A stretch of DNA of 64,000 nucleotides from DASUNP01 sp963728545 (GTDB lineage: Bacteria; Acidobacteriota; Blastocatellia; UBA7656), in contig CAVSKO010000003.1 in the NCBI GenBank assembly GCA_963728545.1, forward strand, positions 3,162,001 through 3,226,000. Direction: 5' to 3'. Position numbers and translations under genes: made by a program. Each line of letters opens with the position of its first letter. Within the stretch, counting starts at the first letter, position 1. Positions 1 through 8,820 of this stretch are shown one piece after another. The notes under the pieces were generated by a model, which saw nothing but the letters and a program-made list of their open reading frames with translations, searched no databases and had not been told where the DNA came from.

Positions 1-157
1 GCGAGCCTCGCGCTCCGCTCGCGCCGGTTCTCTTCGTCAGAGCGAGAAAAGATCGAATCTGTAATGCGTGAATCGGGGCTTTTCCCAGAACTGGAATAGA
101 AAGAGTTTTCAGTTTTCAAACCGAGAACTCGAAACCGAAGACCGGAAACTGGTTATT

Positions 158-1861
158 ATGAAAGAAGCCGACTGTAAGAACCTCGAAACTGCTGCTGACC
201 GGCTCACGGACGCGATACGATTTACCGACATACCGCGCACGTCACAACTCTTCAACGATTTTCTTTACAATTATGATAAAGTCGCGCGCTTCTATAGCGA
301 TTGCGGGCGTTTGAGTTCGCCGCTGGTCGAGCACGCGCGACTGGTCGGAGCCGAGGAGCGCGACCGCGACCGCGTAGCCGATGCTCTCGAACATATCAAC
401 CGGCGCGTAGGCTCTTCGGACCTTACTTTCAAGCACATCGATATGCTTCGTCGCCCTGGCTCTGTCGCGATTGTGACGGGCCAGCAAGCCGGGTTGTTTA
501 CCGGGCCGCTTTACACTATTCACAAGGCGCTCACCGTAGTTAAGCTCGCCGCCTGTTTGCGCGAGCAGGGAGTTGATGCCGTTCCCGTGTTCTGGGTGGC
601 GAGCGAAGACCACGATTACGAAGAGGTCAATCACACACGATTGATCGACCGCGACGGCCATTTGAAAGACGTGAGCTACGAGGCGTGCGAGCATAAGCCG
701 GACTCTCCCGTAGGCCACATCAAGCTCTGCGAAGGGATTGATGAAAAGATCACCGAGCTTATCGCCGCGCTCCCGCCCTCGGAATTCGTTCAAGACCTTG
801 AGCGCGACCTGCGCGAAAGTTACCAGCACGGCGTGGGGTTTGCCGAAGCGTTCGCGCGATTGATGGCGCGGCTGTTTCGAGATTATGGGGTCGTGCTGTT
901 GGACCCGCAGGACGAGCAGTTGAAGCGGGTCGCGGCGCCGCTTTACGCCGAGGCGCTTGAGCACTCGACCGAGATTGCGCGCGCGCTGGTCGAGCGCAGC
1001 CGCGAGCTTGAACAGGCGGGTTATCACGCGCAGATTCACGTTTCGGAAGACATGGTTCCGCTCTTTATACTCGACGATGGCCGAAGGGTCGCGATGGTGG
1101 AGCAGGACGGGCGTTTTATTCTGAAAGGCTCGGAACGCTCATTCAGCCGCGAAGAGCTTGTAGAGCTTGCGCGGCGTTGTCCAAACTGTTTCAGCCCCAA
1201 CGTGACGCTCAGGCCCGTGGTTCAAGATCACCTGCTGCCTACGGCTGCATACATCGGGGGCCCGGCCGAGATAGCTTACTTCGCGCAACTCGGGGCCGTT
1301 TACGAAACGCTTGGCCGCAAGCGTCCCTGCGTGTTGCCGCGCGCAAGCTTCACGATTGTCGAAGGCCGCCATCAGAAGACCATGAAGAAACACGGCCTGG
1401 AGCTTCGCGACTTTTTCGAGGGCCTTCATTCGGCGATGACGAAAGTAGTCGAGCAGAGCCTTGACCGCGAGACGGCCAACACGTTCGCGGAGACCGAGCG
1501 AATCTTTACCGAGCAGCTCAATAAATTAGAAGACACGCTCAATCGCGCCGACCGCACGCTTTCCGTCTCGCTCAAGCGCGCGCGGGCGAAAATCCTTTAC
1601 CAGATCGAACACCTTCGCACGCGTTTTATTCACTCAAGCGCGCGGCGAGAAGAGACCGTTTATCGCCAGATCGAAAGGGCGTATCTGACTTTGATGCCGG
1701 ATAAAAACTTTCAAGAGCGCGAGCTGAATGTTTACTACTTCCTCTCGCGTTACGGCCCCACCCTATTAAATGATTTATACAACGCGGCCGAGATAGGTTT
1801 CTCTAATCACAAGATGGTCTACCTCGGCGGCGTCGCCTCTCAAGTAGTCAATGCAAAGTAA
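158..1861 (+). CDS. bshC: Bacillithiol biosynthesis cysteine-adding enzyme BshC
   Basis: This 567-aa protein is recognised as BshC, the cytoplasmic enzyme that adds cysteine to GlcN-malate in the last step of bacillithiol synthesis. The Rossmann-like core motif VTGQQAGLFTGP lies near residue 106, followed by the conserved TIHKALTVVKLA and the FWVASEDHDYEE segment; the C-terminal half is the long coiled-coil region typical of the family (about 540 aa). An upstream in-frame ATG at 68 exists, but the 30 extra codons run through a GAAAACTG-type word repeat, so I place the start at 158. Bacillithiol in a non-Firmicute fits Acidobacteriota or Bacteroidota. No other bsh gene is adjacent. Confidence 0.93.
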   Translation: MKEADCKNLETAADRLTDAIRFTDIPRTSQLFNDFLYNYDKVARFYSDCGRLSSPLVEHARLVGAEERDRDRVADALEHINRRVGSSDLTFKHIDMLRRPGSVAIVTGQQAGLFTGPLYTIHKALTVVKLAACLREQGVDAVPVFWVASEDHDYEEVNHTRLIDRDGHLKDVSYEACEHKPDSPVGHIKLCEGIDEKITELIAALPPSEFVQDLERDLRESYQHGVGFAEAFARLMARLFRDYGVVLLDPQDEQLKRVAAPLYAEALEHSTEIARALVERSRELEQAGYHAQIHVSEDMVPLFILDDGRRVAMVEQDGRFILKGSERSFSREELVELARRCPNCFSPNVTLRPVVQDHLLPTAAYIGGPAEIAYFAQLGAVYETLGRKRPCVLPRASFTIVEGRHQKTMKKHGLELRDFFEGLHSAMTKVVEQSLDRETANTFAETERIFTEQLNKLEDTLNRADRTLSVSLKRARAKILYQIEHLRTRFIHSSARREETVYRQIERAYLTLMPDKNFQERELNVYYFLSRYGPTLLNDLYNAAEIGFSNHKMVYLGGVASQVVNAK

Positions 1862-1930
1862 GTGATGAGTGACGAGTAAAAATCAGTAACTCGCTCGATT
1901 CAACTCATCACTCATCACTCATCACTCCTT
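1862..1930. repeat. Intergenic palindrome of GATGAGT/ACTCATC words
   Basis: The arms GTGATGAGTGACGAGT and AACTCATCACTCATCACTC face each other across about 25 nt just after the bshC stop. It can fold into a hairpin and may act as a terminator or be a REP-like mobile word repeat. A similar word palindrome with a different word lies at 3023-3180. Confidence 0.55.
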
Positions 1931-1973
1931 ACCCCTTGCCCTTGCCAAGTAGCGCAGGCTAAACTTTGGCGCT

Positions 1974-3023
1974 ATGGCGACACTTGAGAGTAAGCCTTAC
2001 TTCAAACAGGTCAAGACGCTTGGGCCGGTCGTATCGAATCCGCCGGTCTGCCTTTATCTTGAGACCACCAATCGCTGCAATCTCCTGTGCCGGCATTGCC
2101 CGCGCACATTCGCATCGGTCGAGCGGCCCGCCGATCTCTCTTTTGAAAAGATGAAGATTATCGTTGATCAGGTGCCCAATCTGAAACGAGCCGTGCTGCA
2201 CGGCATTGGCGAGCCTCTCATAAATAAAGAATTGCCCCAAATGATCCGCTACCTCAAAGACAGAGACGTTTATGTTCTGTTTAATTCAAACGGCACGATG
2301 CTCTACCATCATGTTCAGCAACAGTTGATCGATTCGGGCCTTGACGAATACCGGATTTCGCTCGATGCTGCGGACGCCGAAGCTTTTACTCTGGTGCGCG
2401 GGCTTCCGCGCTTCAACTTGATAGTCAAAAACGTGCGCGAGTTTGTCGCGTTTCAAAAAGAGATAGGGGCCTTGCGGCCAAGACTGTCGCTATGGCTCGT
2501 GGGGTTAAAAGAGACGCTCGATCAGCTTAAAGCCTTCGTCCTGCTTGCGAAGGACATGGGCGTGAGCGAGGTCTATCTGCAACGGCTTGTCTTTTTTGAC
2601 GACCACCAGAACGGACAAGGGCTTGCCCGGCCCGACCAGGCGCTGTTCGCTTCGGCCAGGGAAGACGAGTTGCGCATGATCAAAGAGGCGCACGCGCTCG
2701 CCGACGAAGTCGGCATTATCTTTAACGCGTCGGGGGCCGCTTCGCCCGAACAGAGCTTGATGCCTAAAGATGACGACCAGCCCTGGAGCCTCTGTCGAAG
2801 GCCCTGGACGCTGATGTACATCACGGCCAACGGCAACGTGCTGCCGTGCTGTATCGCGCCGTTCGCCGAGCGCGATTACACGTCGCTCATCCTCGGCAAC
2901 GCTTTCGAGCAACCGCTGATGGATATTTGGAATGATCACCTTTATAAGAAGTTTAGAAGCGACCTTCAAAGCGATGAACCGCCGAGCGCGTGCAAAAACT
3001 GCGGCGTCCGGTGGAGCCTTTGA
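1974..3023 (+). CDS. Radical SAM protein with C-terminal SPASM domain
   Basis: A 349-aa radical SAM enzyme. Cys35, Cys39 and Cys42 form the CxxxCxxC motif (ETTNRCNLLCRHCP) that binds the SAM-cleaving [4Fe-4S] cluster, followed by the GEPLINKELPQM segment typical of the barrel. The C-terminal 75 residues carry the SPASM cysteines (SLCRRPW, LPCC, CKNC) for auxiliary clusters. SPASM enzymes include peptide maturases and heme/cofactor enzymes; no precursor peptide or partner is next to it, so the substrate is unknown. It is separated from bshC and the FKBP gene by palindromic repeats, so it is probably a single-gene unit. Confidence 0.9.
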   Translation: MATLESKPYFKQVKTLGPVVSNPPVCLYLETTNRCNLLCRHCPRTFASVERPADLSFEKMKIIVDQVPNLKRAVLHGIGEPLINKELPQMIRYLKDRDVYVLFNSNGTMLYHHVQQQLIDSGLDEYRISLDAADAEAFTLVRGLPRFNLIVKNVREFVAFQKEIGALRPRLSLWLVGLKETLDQLKAFVLLAKDMGVSEVYLQRLVFFDDHQNGQGLARPDQALFASAREDELRMIKEAHALADEVGIIFNASGAASPEQSLMPKDDDQPWSLCRRPWTLMYITANGNVLPCCIAPFAERDYTSLILGNAFEQPLMDIWNDHLYKKFRSDLQSDEPPSACKNCGVRWSL

Positions 3024-3180
3024 AAGGATGAAGGATGAGTTTGGCCGATGATGCGCTTCGCGCACGGCGGATGAGGGATGAAAAGGAGGCGAATTTTGAG
3101 ATATGAAATCTTAAATGCAAAAACAAAGGGTGACTACCGAGGATCTTTTTCATCCCTCATCCCTCATCCTTCATCCTTTA
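3023..3180. repeat. Intergenic GGATGAGGG palindrome with an inserted mini-hairpin
   Basis: The left arm (AAAGGATGAAGGATGAG, then GATGAGGGATGAAAA) is complementary to a right arm made of CATCCCTCATCC words at 3150-3177. The left arm is interrupted at 3042-3070 by a 29-nt unit beginning TGGCCGATGAT and containing the stem GCGC-TTC-GCGC. The same unit, with a compensatory stem change, recurs at 35931-35959 inside another palindrome. The right arm is translated as part of the signal-peptide region of the following gene. Confidence 0.6.
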
Positions 3181-3989
3181 TTCTGGCCGCGCTGCTCGCG
3201 GTCGCAATACTGTCGCCAGCCTATGCTCAGACAAAGGGGCGAAAACCCCGCCCGGGCGCAGGCCCTCGGCAAGCAGTGAATGAAGAACAGGCATTGCTAA
3301 AGCTGCAACAAGAATGGATCGCGGCTATCAGGCGACGCGATGCAGGCGTGCTCGGCACTTTGATCGCGGACGACTACGTGGGCATAAATCAAGAGGGAAT
3401 AGTCGGGGATAAAAAGCAAGGCATTGAGCCTGCCCTGGCCAGCGCGCCCAGCCGCGAGCCGATCGTGGCCGAAAATCAAAAGGTGCGCTTTTACGGAAAC
3501 ACGGCGATAATAACCGGCCAGTTGATTCACGGCGGCGTGCGCAGAATCAATTTCACGCAGGTGTGGGCAAAACGACTGGGCCGCTGGCAGATAGTCTCAT
3601 GGCAAGGCACTCAAATATCGAATATGACAAAACTCTCGGAAGAAAACGGCACGGTGACGACCGCTTCGGGGCTTAAGTACATCGATGTGGTCGAAGGCAA
3701 AGGGGAGTCTCCGAAAGCAGGCCAGCAAGTGACTGTCCATTACACGGGCAGGCTTGAAGACGGGACAAAGTTTGATAGCTCGCTGGATCGTGGCGAGCCG
3801 TTCACTTTTACCATAGGCGTCGGCAAGGTCATACGAGGATGGGACGAGGGAGTGATTACGATGAAGGTAGGCGGCAAACGCCGCCTCATCATTCCTGCGC
3901 ATCTCGGCTACGGGCCGAGGGGCGCGGGCGGGGTCATTCCGCCTAACGCCACTCTCCTTTTTGAAGTCGAGTTGCTCGGATTTAAATAA
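3096..3989 (+). CDS. Secreted DUF4440/SnoaL-like + FKBP-type peptidyl-prolyl isomerase
   Basis: An exported protein of about 297 aa. After a hydrophobic stretch (FILAALLAVAILSPAYA) come a SnoaL/DUF4440-like cone domain (EEQALLKLQQEWIAAIRRRD to IVSWQGTQ) and a complete C-terminal FKBP domain with the conserved VHYTGRLEDGTKFDSS, FTIGVGKVIRGWDEGV and IPPNATLLFEVELL elements. FKBPs catalyse prolyl cis-trans isomerisation, here probably in the periplasm. I choose a TTG start at 3096 because AAGGAGG lies 6 nt upstream; the ATG at 3078 precedes that ribosome site. The N-terminus overlaps a palindromic repeat, which makes the exact start uncertain. Confidence 0.85.
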   Translation: MRYEILNAKTKGDYRGSFSSLIPHPSSFILAALLAVAILSPAYAQTKGRKPRPGAGPRQAVNEEQALLKLQQEWIAAIRRRDAGVLGTLIADDYVGINQEGIVGDKKQGIEPALASAPSREPIVAENQKVRFYGNTAIITGQLIHGGVRRINFTQVWAKRLGRWQIVSWQGTQISNMTKLSEENGTVTTASGLKYIDVVEGKGESPKAGQQVTVHYTGRLEDGTKFDSSLDRGEPFTFTIGVGKVIRGWDEGVITMKVGGKRRLIIPAHLGYGPRGAGGVIPPNATLLFEVELLGFK

Positions 3990-4003
3990 AGCGGGTTCTC
4001 GGT

Positions 4004-4948
4004 ATGCGCGAGCATGAGGGACATAAACACGACCACAAACACGCGCACAGCCACAGCAACAGCCGGCGCAGGCTCAAGTTCGTTCTGGCGCTGACGATTG
4101 TCTATATGCTCGCCGAAGCAATCGGCGGGTTTCTGACAAACTCGCTGGCGCTGCTTTCAGACGCCGGCCACATGCTCGCAGACGTTGGGGCGCTCGTTCT
4201 GGCTATGCTCGCGTTGTGGTTCGCCTCGCGCCCCGTCACCACGAGCAAGACTTACGGTTATTACCGTATGGAGATACTGGCCGCGCTCGCCAACGGCGTG
4301 GCGCTGGTCGTCATCTCGCTGCTGATCTTTTATGAAGCCTTCGAGCGCATAAAGACGCCGAAGCGACCCGAAGAGATTCTCGGGTTCGAGGTGATATGGA
4401 TCGCCACGGGCGGGCTGGTCATAAACATCATCTGCGCCTGGTTATTGCACTCGGCTTCGGAAGAGAACTTGAATATACGCGGCGCGTTCCTTCACATCCT
4501 GGGAGATGCGCTCGGCTCGGTCGGAGCCATCGCCGCAGGGGTAATAATCTGGCGGTGGGGATGGACGCTGGCCGATCCCATCATAAGCGTCGTGATGTCG
4601 CTATTGATAGTTTACAGCTCGTGGCATCTCATACGCGAATCTGTAAATATACTTCTCGAAGGGACGCCTTCTCACATCAACGTTCGCGCCGTCATCGCGG
4701 CGATGCACGAAGTCCGGGGCGTCACGGACGTTCACGACCTGCACGTCTGGACCATCAGCTCGGGCAAAGACGCGCTATCGGCGCACGTCACGGTTACGCA
4801 CGGTGTGGAGCATCGCGCGACGCTTGAAGCCCTGCAAGAGCGCCTCCTGCGTGATTTCAATATAGGGCACGTGACGATACAGTTGGAGATGCTCGATGAG
4901 TCTGAGGCCGAAAATGTAAAGCTGTACCAGATCCTAAGAAAGAGCTGA
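4004..4948 (+). CDS. Cation diffusion facilitator (zinc/cadmium/cobalt exporter)
   Basis: A 314-aa CDF-family inner-membrane antiporter that exports divalent metals, most likely zinc, in exchange for protons. The N-terminus is His-rich (HKHDHKHAHSH), and six membrane segments follow. The metal-site pairs appear in TM2 (LLSDAGHMLAD) and TM5 (HILGDALGS). The C-terminal cytoplasmic domain contains the VHDLHVW motif of the dimerising metallochaperone-like fold. It is closest to the CzcD/ZitB type. It lies 14 nt after the FKBP gene and 9 nt before the next gene, so it may be cotranscribed with the glycan genes downstream. Confidence 0.93.
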   Translation: MREHEGHKHDHKHAHSHSNSRRRLKFVLALTIVYMLAEAIGGFLTNSLALLSDAGHMLADVGALVLAMLALWFASRPVTTSKTYGYYRMEILAALANGVALVVISLLIFYEAFERIKTPKRPEEILGFEVIWIATGGLVINIICAWLLHSASEENLNIRGAFLHILGDALGSVGAIAAGVIIWRWGWTLADPIISVVMSLLIVYSSWHLIRESVNILLEGTPSHINVRAVIAAMHEVRGVTDVHDLHVWTISSGKDALSAHVTVTHGVEHRATLEALQERLLRDFNIGHVTIQLEMLDESEAENVKLYQILRKS

Positions 4949-4957
4949 AATTGACGG

Positions 4958-5647
4958 ATGCGACAAGCCCTCGCTGTAGCCGCCAAAGCGCCATTGCCCG
5001 GAACCGTGAAGACAAGATTGCACTCGCTGCTGTCGAAAGATGATGCGACAGAGCTTTATCGCTGTTTCCTCAAAGACACGCTCGCGCTCGCGGCAAGCGT
5101 TCCCCGTACCGAGACCGTCATATCTTACACGCCCGTAGGGTCGGAGCATTTTTTTAAGGGGATAGTGACGAACGGCGAGCGATTGCTCGCGCAGCGCGGC
5201 GCGAGCTTTGGCGACAAATTATTCCACGCGCTCTCAGATCTCTTAAGCGAGGGTTTTTCTTCGGCTGTGATAATGGATTCGGATAGCCCTACGCTCCCGC
5301 GCCACTATCTTGTGCAGGCGTTTGAAGAGTTGGCGCGGGAGGGCGACCGCGTTGTGCTAGGCCCGGCGACCGACGGAGGTTATTATTTGATAGGCATCAA
5401 GCGACCGCACCGGCAGCTTTTTGATCGGATCACATGGTCTACGTCGAGGGTGCTTGGCGAGACCATCGAGCGGGCGCGAGAGACAGGGCTTGAAGTCGTC
5501 TTGCTCCCCGAATGGTACGACGTAGACGGCGTCGAAGAGTTCGCGCGGCTGCGTCGCGAGATGACCGACGGCGCGAGGTCGCGGGCAGCCAACACGCGGC
5601 GCTTTATATTATCGCGCTGGCCCGCCGATAATTCGTTTCACAAATAA
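4958..5647 (+). CDS. DUF2064/TIGR04282-type glycosyltransferase
   Basis: A 229-aa nucleotidyl/glycosyl transferase-like protein of the family annotated as arsenosugar biosynthesis glycosyltransferase (TIGR04282, DUF2064). Diagnostic segments are AVAAKAPLPGTVKTRL at the N-terminus, VIMDSDSPTLP (metal/nucleotide site) and LGPATDGGYYLIG. No arsenosugar genes are adjacent, so the substrate is unresolved. The stop codon overlaps the start of the following membrane glycosyltransferase by one base (5647), a sign of translational coupling in an envelope-glycan operon. Confidence 0.85.
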   Translation: MRQALAVAAKAPLPGTVKTRLHSLLSKDDATELYRCFLKDTLALAASVPRTETVISYTPVGSEHFFKGIVTNGERLLAQRGASFGDKLFHALSDLLSEGFSSAVIMDSDSPTLPRHYLVQAFEELAREGDRVVLGPATDGGYYLIGIKRPHRQLFDRITWSTSRVLGETIERARETGLEVVLLPEWYDVDGVEEFARLRREMTDGARSRAANTRRFILSRWPADNSFHK

Positions 5648-7119
5648 TGATAAATGCAACCGACCTCGGAACCGGCTCGACTACATCCCCGGCGCGCGTC
5701 TTCGTCTGGCCTGCGGCGCTTGCGGCTGTAGGCGTCTTTAGCGCGGGCGTCTACGTCTGGAGCGGCGACCTGCACTGGTTCACGCAGTGGATCGCGGCTT
5801 ACATAATGACCTTCATAGGCCATTTCGCGCTCTACCTGATAGCTTGTTTGATTGTTCTTCGCATGCCCGCCGAGCTTCCGCGCGGAGTCAAGCTCGCCGT
5901 TTTAGCAATCATAATTATATTCGCCGGTTGCTTTCGCGCGCAGTTGGTCAACAAACGGCCTTATCTTTCTACGGACACGTATCGCTACATCTGGGACGGC
6001 CGCGTGCAGGCAGCGGGAATCAATCCTTATCGCTATGTCCCTTCCGCGCCGGAGCTGGCCCATCTGCGAGAGGACAAAATTTATCCGAACATCAATCGCG
6101 GAGACTACGCGCCCACGCCTTATCCGCCGGTCGCGCAGGCAATCTATCTGGGCGTCTACCTCGCGTACCCGTTGAGCATCACCGCGTTCAGAATAGCGAT
6201 GTCGCTTTTCGATATGATCACCTTGCTTGCGATCATGCTCGTGCTGGCGCGGGCCGGGCTCAATCCTGCTCGCGCAGTAATCTTTGCCTGGCATCCGCTG
6301 TTGATCTGGGAAGGCGCGCACAGCGGGCACGTCGAATCGGCTTTCATAGCTTTTCTGGCCCTGGCGTTTCTTGCGCGAGTTTACAAAAAGCCGGTGATTA
6401 CGGGAGTGCTGCTCGGGCTGGCTGCAATGGTCAAATTTTATCCGGGATTGCTGCTGCCCGTTCTGATGTTTTCAATCGATGATGACCCCGTAAAACCTGC
6501 CGACATTGACAGAAAGCCGGGATGGTTTAAGAGGCTTGTCACGACCGTATTCAGCAAGCCCAATATAAAACTGCTTGTGGCGTTTGTCGCTACGATAATC
6601 GCTTCCTACCTGCCTTACCTGAGCGTGGGCAAAGGGGTATTCGGTTATTTGCCGCACGAGTTTGAAGAAGAGGGCTATACGGACGACGGCACGCGCTACT
6701 TTCTGTTTTCGCTAATCCGCAAAGTCGTGCCGTTGCCCACTACGGTTTTTATCGCCGTGGCCGCGCTCGCGCTGTTGGCCGCCGGGCTGTGGTGGATCGT
6801 GCGAACGAAGCGCGACGCTGTGGACATTGCTCGCGGCGCGGTCGCGCTCATTGGGCTTTACCTGTTGCTGACGACTCCGCGCTATCCCTGGTATTACGCC
6901 TGGATAATCCCTTTCTTATGCTTCGCGCCGCGCGCGGGCTGGCTCTATCTTACCGGAGCGACGATCTTGCTCTACCTGCTCTGGTACACACCGAATGTTT
7001 ATCCACACCTGCCGATATGGCTAGGCGCATCGGTCTACGGACCGACACTCGCGCTACTGGCCTGGGAATATCTGCGCGCTCGCCGCCTTGATAATGCCGA
7101 CGCCATGCTTATAAAATGA
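5647..7119 (+). CDS. GT-C type integral-membrane mannosyltransferase-like protein (copy 1)
   Basis: A 490-aa polytopic membrane protein with about 11-12 hydrophobic segments. It resembles polyprenol-phosphate-mannose-dependent GT-C/GT87 (DUF2029) transferases. A long extracytoplasmic loop after the second or third segment carries STDTYRYIWDGRVQAAGINP, with an acidic residue pair typical of GT-C catalytic loops, followed by YPPVAQAIY. It is a clear paralog of the minus-strand gene at 8789-10213, sharing long stretches such as IFAWHPL-IWE-AHSGH-ESA. With the GT2 protein next door, which would supply the polyprenol-linked donor, it probably glycosylates an envelope glycan or protein. Confidence 0.85.
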   Translation: MINATDLGTGSTTSPARVFVWPAALAAVGVFSAGVYVWSGDLHWFTQWIAAYIMTFIGHFALYLIACLIVLRMPAELPRGVKLAVLAIIIIFAGCFRAQLVNKRPYLSTDTYRYIWDGRVQAAGINPYRYVPSAPELAHLREDKIYPNINRGDYAPTPYPPVAQAIYLGVYLAYPLSITAFRIAMSLFDMITLLAIMLVLARAGLNPARAVIFAWHPLLIWEGAHSGHVESAFIAFLALAFLARVYKKPVITGVLLGLAAMVKFYPGLLLPVLMFSIDDDPVKPADIDRKPGWFKRLVTTVFSKPNIKLLVAFVATIIASYLPYLSVGKGVFGYLPHEFEEEGYTDDGTRYFLFSLIRKVVPLPTTVFIAVAALALLAAGLWWIVRTKRDAVDIARGAVALIGLYLLLTTPRYPWYYAWIIPFLCFAPRAGWLYLTGATILLYLLWYTPNVYPHLPIWLGASVYGPTLALLAWEYLRARRLDNADAMLIK

Positions 7120-7152
7120 GTCTCTGAAAAGCCACCCAGGATCGATTAACCG

Positions 7153-7911
7153 ATGAGCAAAAGCCCCAGCATAAGCGCATTTTTTCCCGCCTACAACGAT
7201 GCAGGCACGATAGCAAGCATGGTCGCGTCAGTCGATAGAACACTTAGACGGATTACGGAAGATTACGAAGTCCTGGTCATCAATGACGGCAGCCAGGACA
7301 ACACCGCGCAGATTCTATCCGAGCTTGAGACTCTTTATCCGCGCCTTCGAGTCATACATCATCCTACAAACCTGGGCTACGGGACTGCGCTGAGGACGGG
7401 CTTTGCGAGCGCGACAAAAGAGTTGATCTTCTACACGGACGGCGACGCGCAATATGACGCTTGCGAGATGGAAAAGCTGGTCCCGCTGATGACGGATCAT
7501 GTAGACATAGTCAACGGCTACAAGATCAGCCGGTCGGACCCCTTTCACAGGATCGTAGTCGGCAACATCTACTGCTGGACGGTCAAGCTTGCGTTCGGCA
7601 TAAAGATCAAAGACGTAGATTGCGATTTTCGATTGATCCGCAGGTCAAGCTTCGACCGCGTCAGGCTCTACTCGACGAGCGGCACTATATGTGTCGAGAT
7701 GATAAAAAGCTTCCAGGATGCGGGGCTGCGTTTTGCCGAATGCCCCGTACACCATTACCACAGGGTTTACGGCAAATCCCAGTTCTTCAACTTCCGCCGA
7801 CTCTTCAAGACCCTCATAGACTTGAGCGGCCTGTGGTGGCGCATCGTAGCAAAAGGCGAAACCCAGCTTGCGCCCGCAACCGACAAAAAGAACGTGACGA
7901 GTAAACCGTGA
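7153..7911 (+). CDS. GT2 glycosyltransferase, dolichol/polyprenol-phosphate mannosyltransferase-like
   Basis: A 252-aa cytoplasmic-face GT2 enzyme. It starts with ISAFFPAYNDAGTI and has the nucleotide-sugar motif VINDGSQDNT, the metal-binding YTDGDAQYD and the acceptor-side CDFRLIRR. No membrane anchor is evident, as in the soluble DPM1 class. It probably transfers a sugar from an NDP donor to a polyprenyl phosphate used by one or both flanking GT-C proteins. It sits 33 nt after the first GT-C gene on the same strand. Confidence 0.88.
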   Translation: MSKSPSISAFFPAYNDAGTIASMVASVDRTLRRITEDYEVLVINDGSQDNTAQILSELETLYPRLRVIHHPTNLGYGTALRTGFASATKELIFYTDGDAQYDACEMEKLVPLMTDHVDIVNGYKISRSDPFHRIVVGNIYCWTVKLAFGIKIKDVDCDFRLIRRSSFDRVRLYSTSGTICVEMIKSFQDAGLRFAECPVHHYHRVYGKSQFFNFRRLFKTLIDLSGLWWRIVAKGETQLAPATDKKNVTSKP

Positions 7912-7921
7912 CAAGTTAAGA

Positions 7922-8073
7922 ACGTCTGACAAGACGCTTTGCGACCTCTGCGGTATTTTGCGATCTTTGCGATTACACGGCGGCTTTAATCAATCAAGTG
8001 TTCCGCTTGCGCAAGGCCGTTGTTCTTACGCAAAGGACGCAAAGAGCCGCAAAGATCGCAAAGGCTTGCTACT
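7922..8073. repeat. Intergenic TTTGCGxxCTTTGCG palindrome
   Basis: Words such as TTTGCGACCTCTGCGG and TTTTGCGATCTTTGCG (7938-7973) are mirrored by ACGCAAAGGACGCAAAGAG and GCAAAGATCGCAAAG (8030-8064). This is a word-type palindromic repeat of the kind scattered between genes throughout this window. In-frame translation through it produces a spurious N-terminal extension (from 8020) of the next gene. Confidence 0.55.
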
Positions 8074-8820
8074 ATGCAGAATGAAGAGTACCGCGCGATG
8101 TTCGAGCTTGAAGACCGTCTCTGGTGGTACGACGGCATGCGCGCGGTTACGGCGACTATACTCGATCAACATCTAAAGAATACCGAAAGGCTGCGCCTGC
8201 TTGATGTGGGGTGCGGGACCGGCTACGGGCTTGCGTGGCTCAGAAAGCGTTTGGGGGCCGAATCGGCGTTCGGCGTCAACCTGTCGCCGCTTGCGGCAGA
8301 GTTCTGGCGGGCGCACGGGCTAGACACGGGAGTCGTAGCAAGCGCAGACCGCTTGCCCTTTGTCTCTGCCGCGTTCGATCTGGTGACGTGCTTTGATGTT
8401 ATTTATCAACTCGACACGGATAAAGCGGCAAGCGCCGTCAGAGAGATGTGCAGGGTATTAAAGCCCGGCGGCCTGTTGTTCATCCGCGAGCCTGCTTACG
8501 AGTGGGTGCGCGGGCGGCACGACATCGCCGTAGGCACGCATCACCGCTACACGCTGGGCGAGCTTCGGCGATTGCTCGTCTCTGAAGGCTTCGCGCCCCG
8601 CCGCGCGACTTATGCCAATACGCTGCTGTTCGGCGCGGCGACTGCGCACAGGCTTATATCAAGGCTCACGGGCGAAAAGGGGTCGGACGTCCGGCCCGTG
8701 CCAGAATGGATGAACAGGGGGCTGGCGGCCACGCTCAAGTTCGAAGCGCGATTGCTTAAACGTATAACATTTCCATTCGGGTTGTCTGCTATTGCCCTGG
8801 CAGAGAAGGCGCCGCGCTAA
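8074..8820 (+). CDS. Class I SAM-dependent methyltransferase
   Basis: A 248-aa methyltransferase of the Methyltransf_11/25 type. Motif I is LLDVGCGTGYGLAWL (residues 40-55), followed by the acidic loop, the DLVTCFDVIYQL motif IV and the CRVLKPGGLLFIREPAYEW motif. An upstream in-frame ATG at 8020 is rejected because it reads through the palindromic repeat. It follows the GT2 gene and probably modifies a glycan or lipid intermediate. Its 3' end overlaps the converging GT-C gene by 32 nt. Confidence 0.88.
   Translation: MQNEEYRAMFELEDRLWWYDGMRAVTATILDQHLKNTERLRLLDVGCGTGYGLAWLRKRLGAESAFGVNLSPLAAEFWRAHGLDTGVVASADRLPFVSAAFDLVTCFDVIYQLDTDKAASAVREMCRVLKPGGLLFIREPAYEWVRGRHDIAVGTHHRYTLGELRRLLVSEGFAPRRATYANTLLFGAATAHRLISRLTGEKGSDVRPVPEWMNRGLAATLKFEARLLKRITFPFGLSAIALAEKAPR

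Noticed and set aside
68..157. The longer N-terminus of BshC from ATG 68
   Set aside because: The 30 residues lie in a GAAAACTG-type word repeat and are unlike the family N-terminus.
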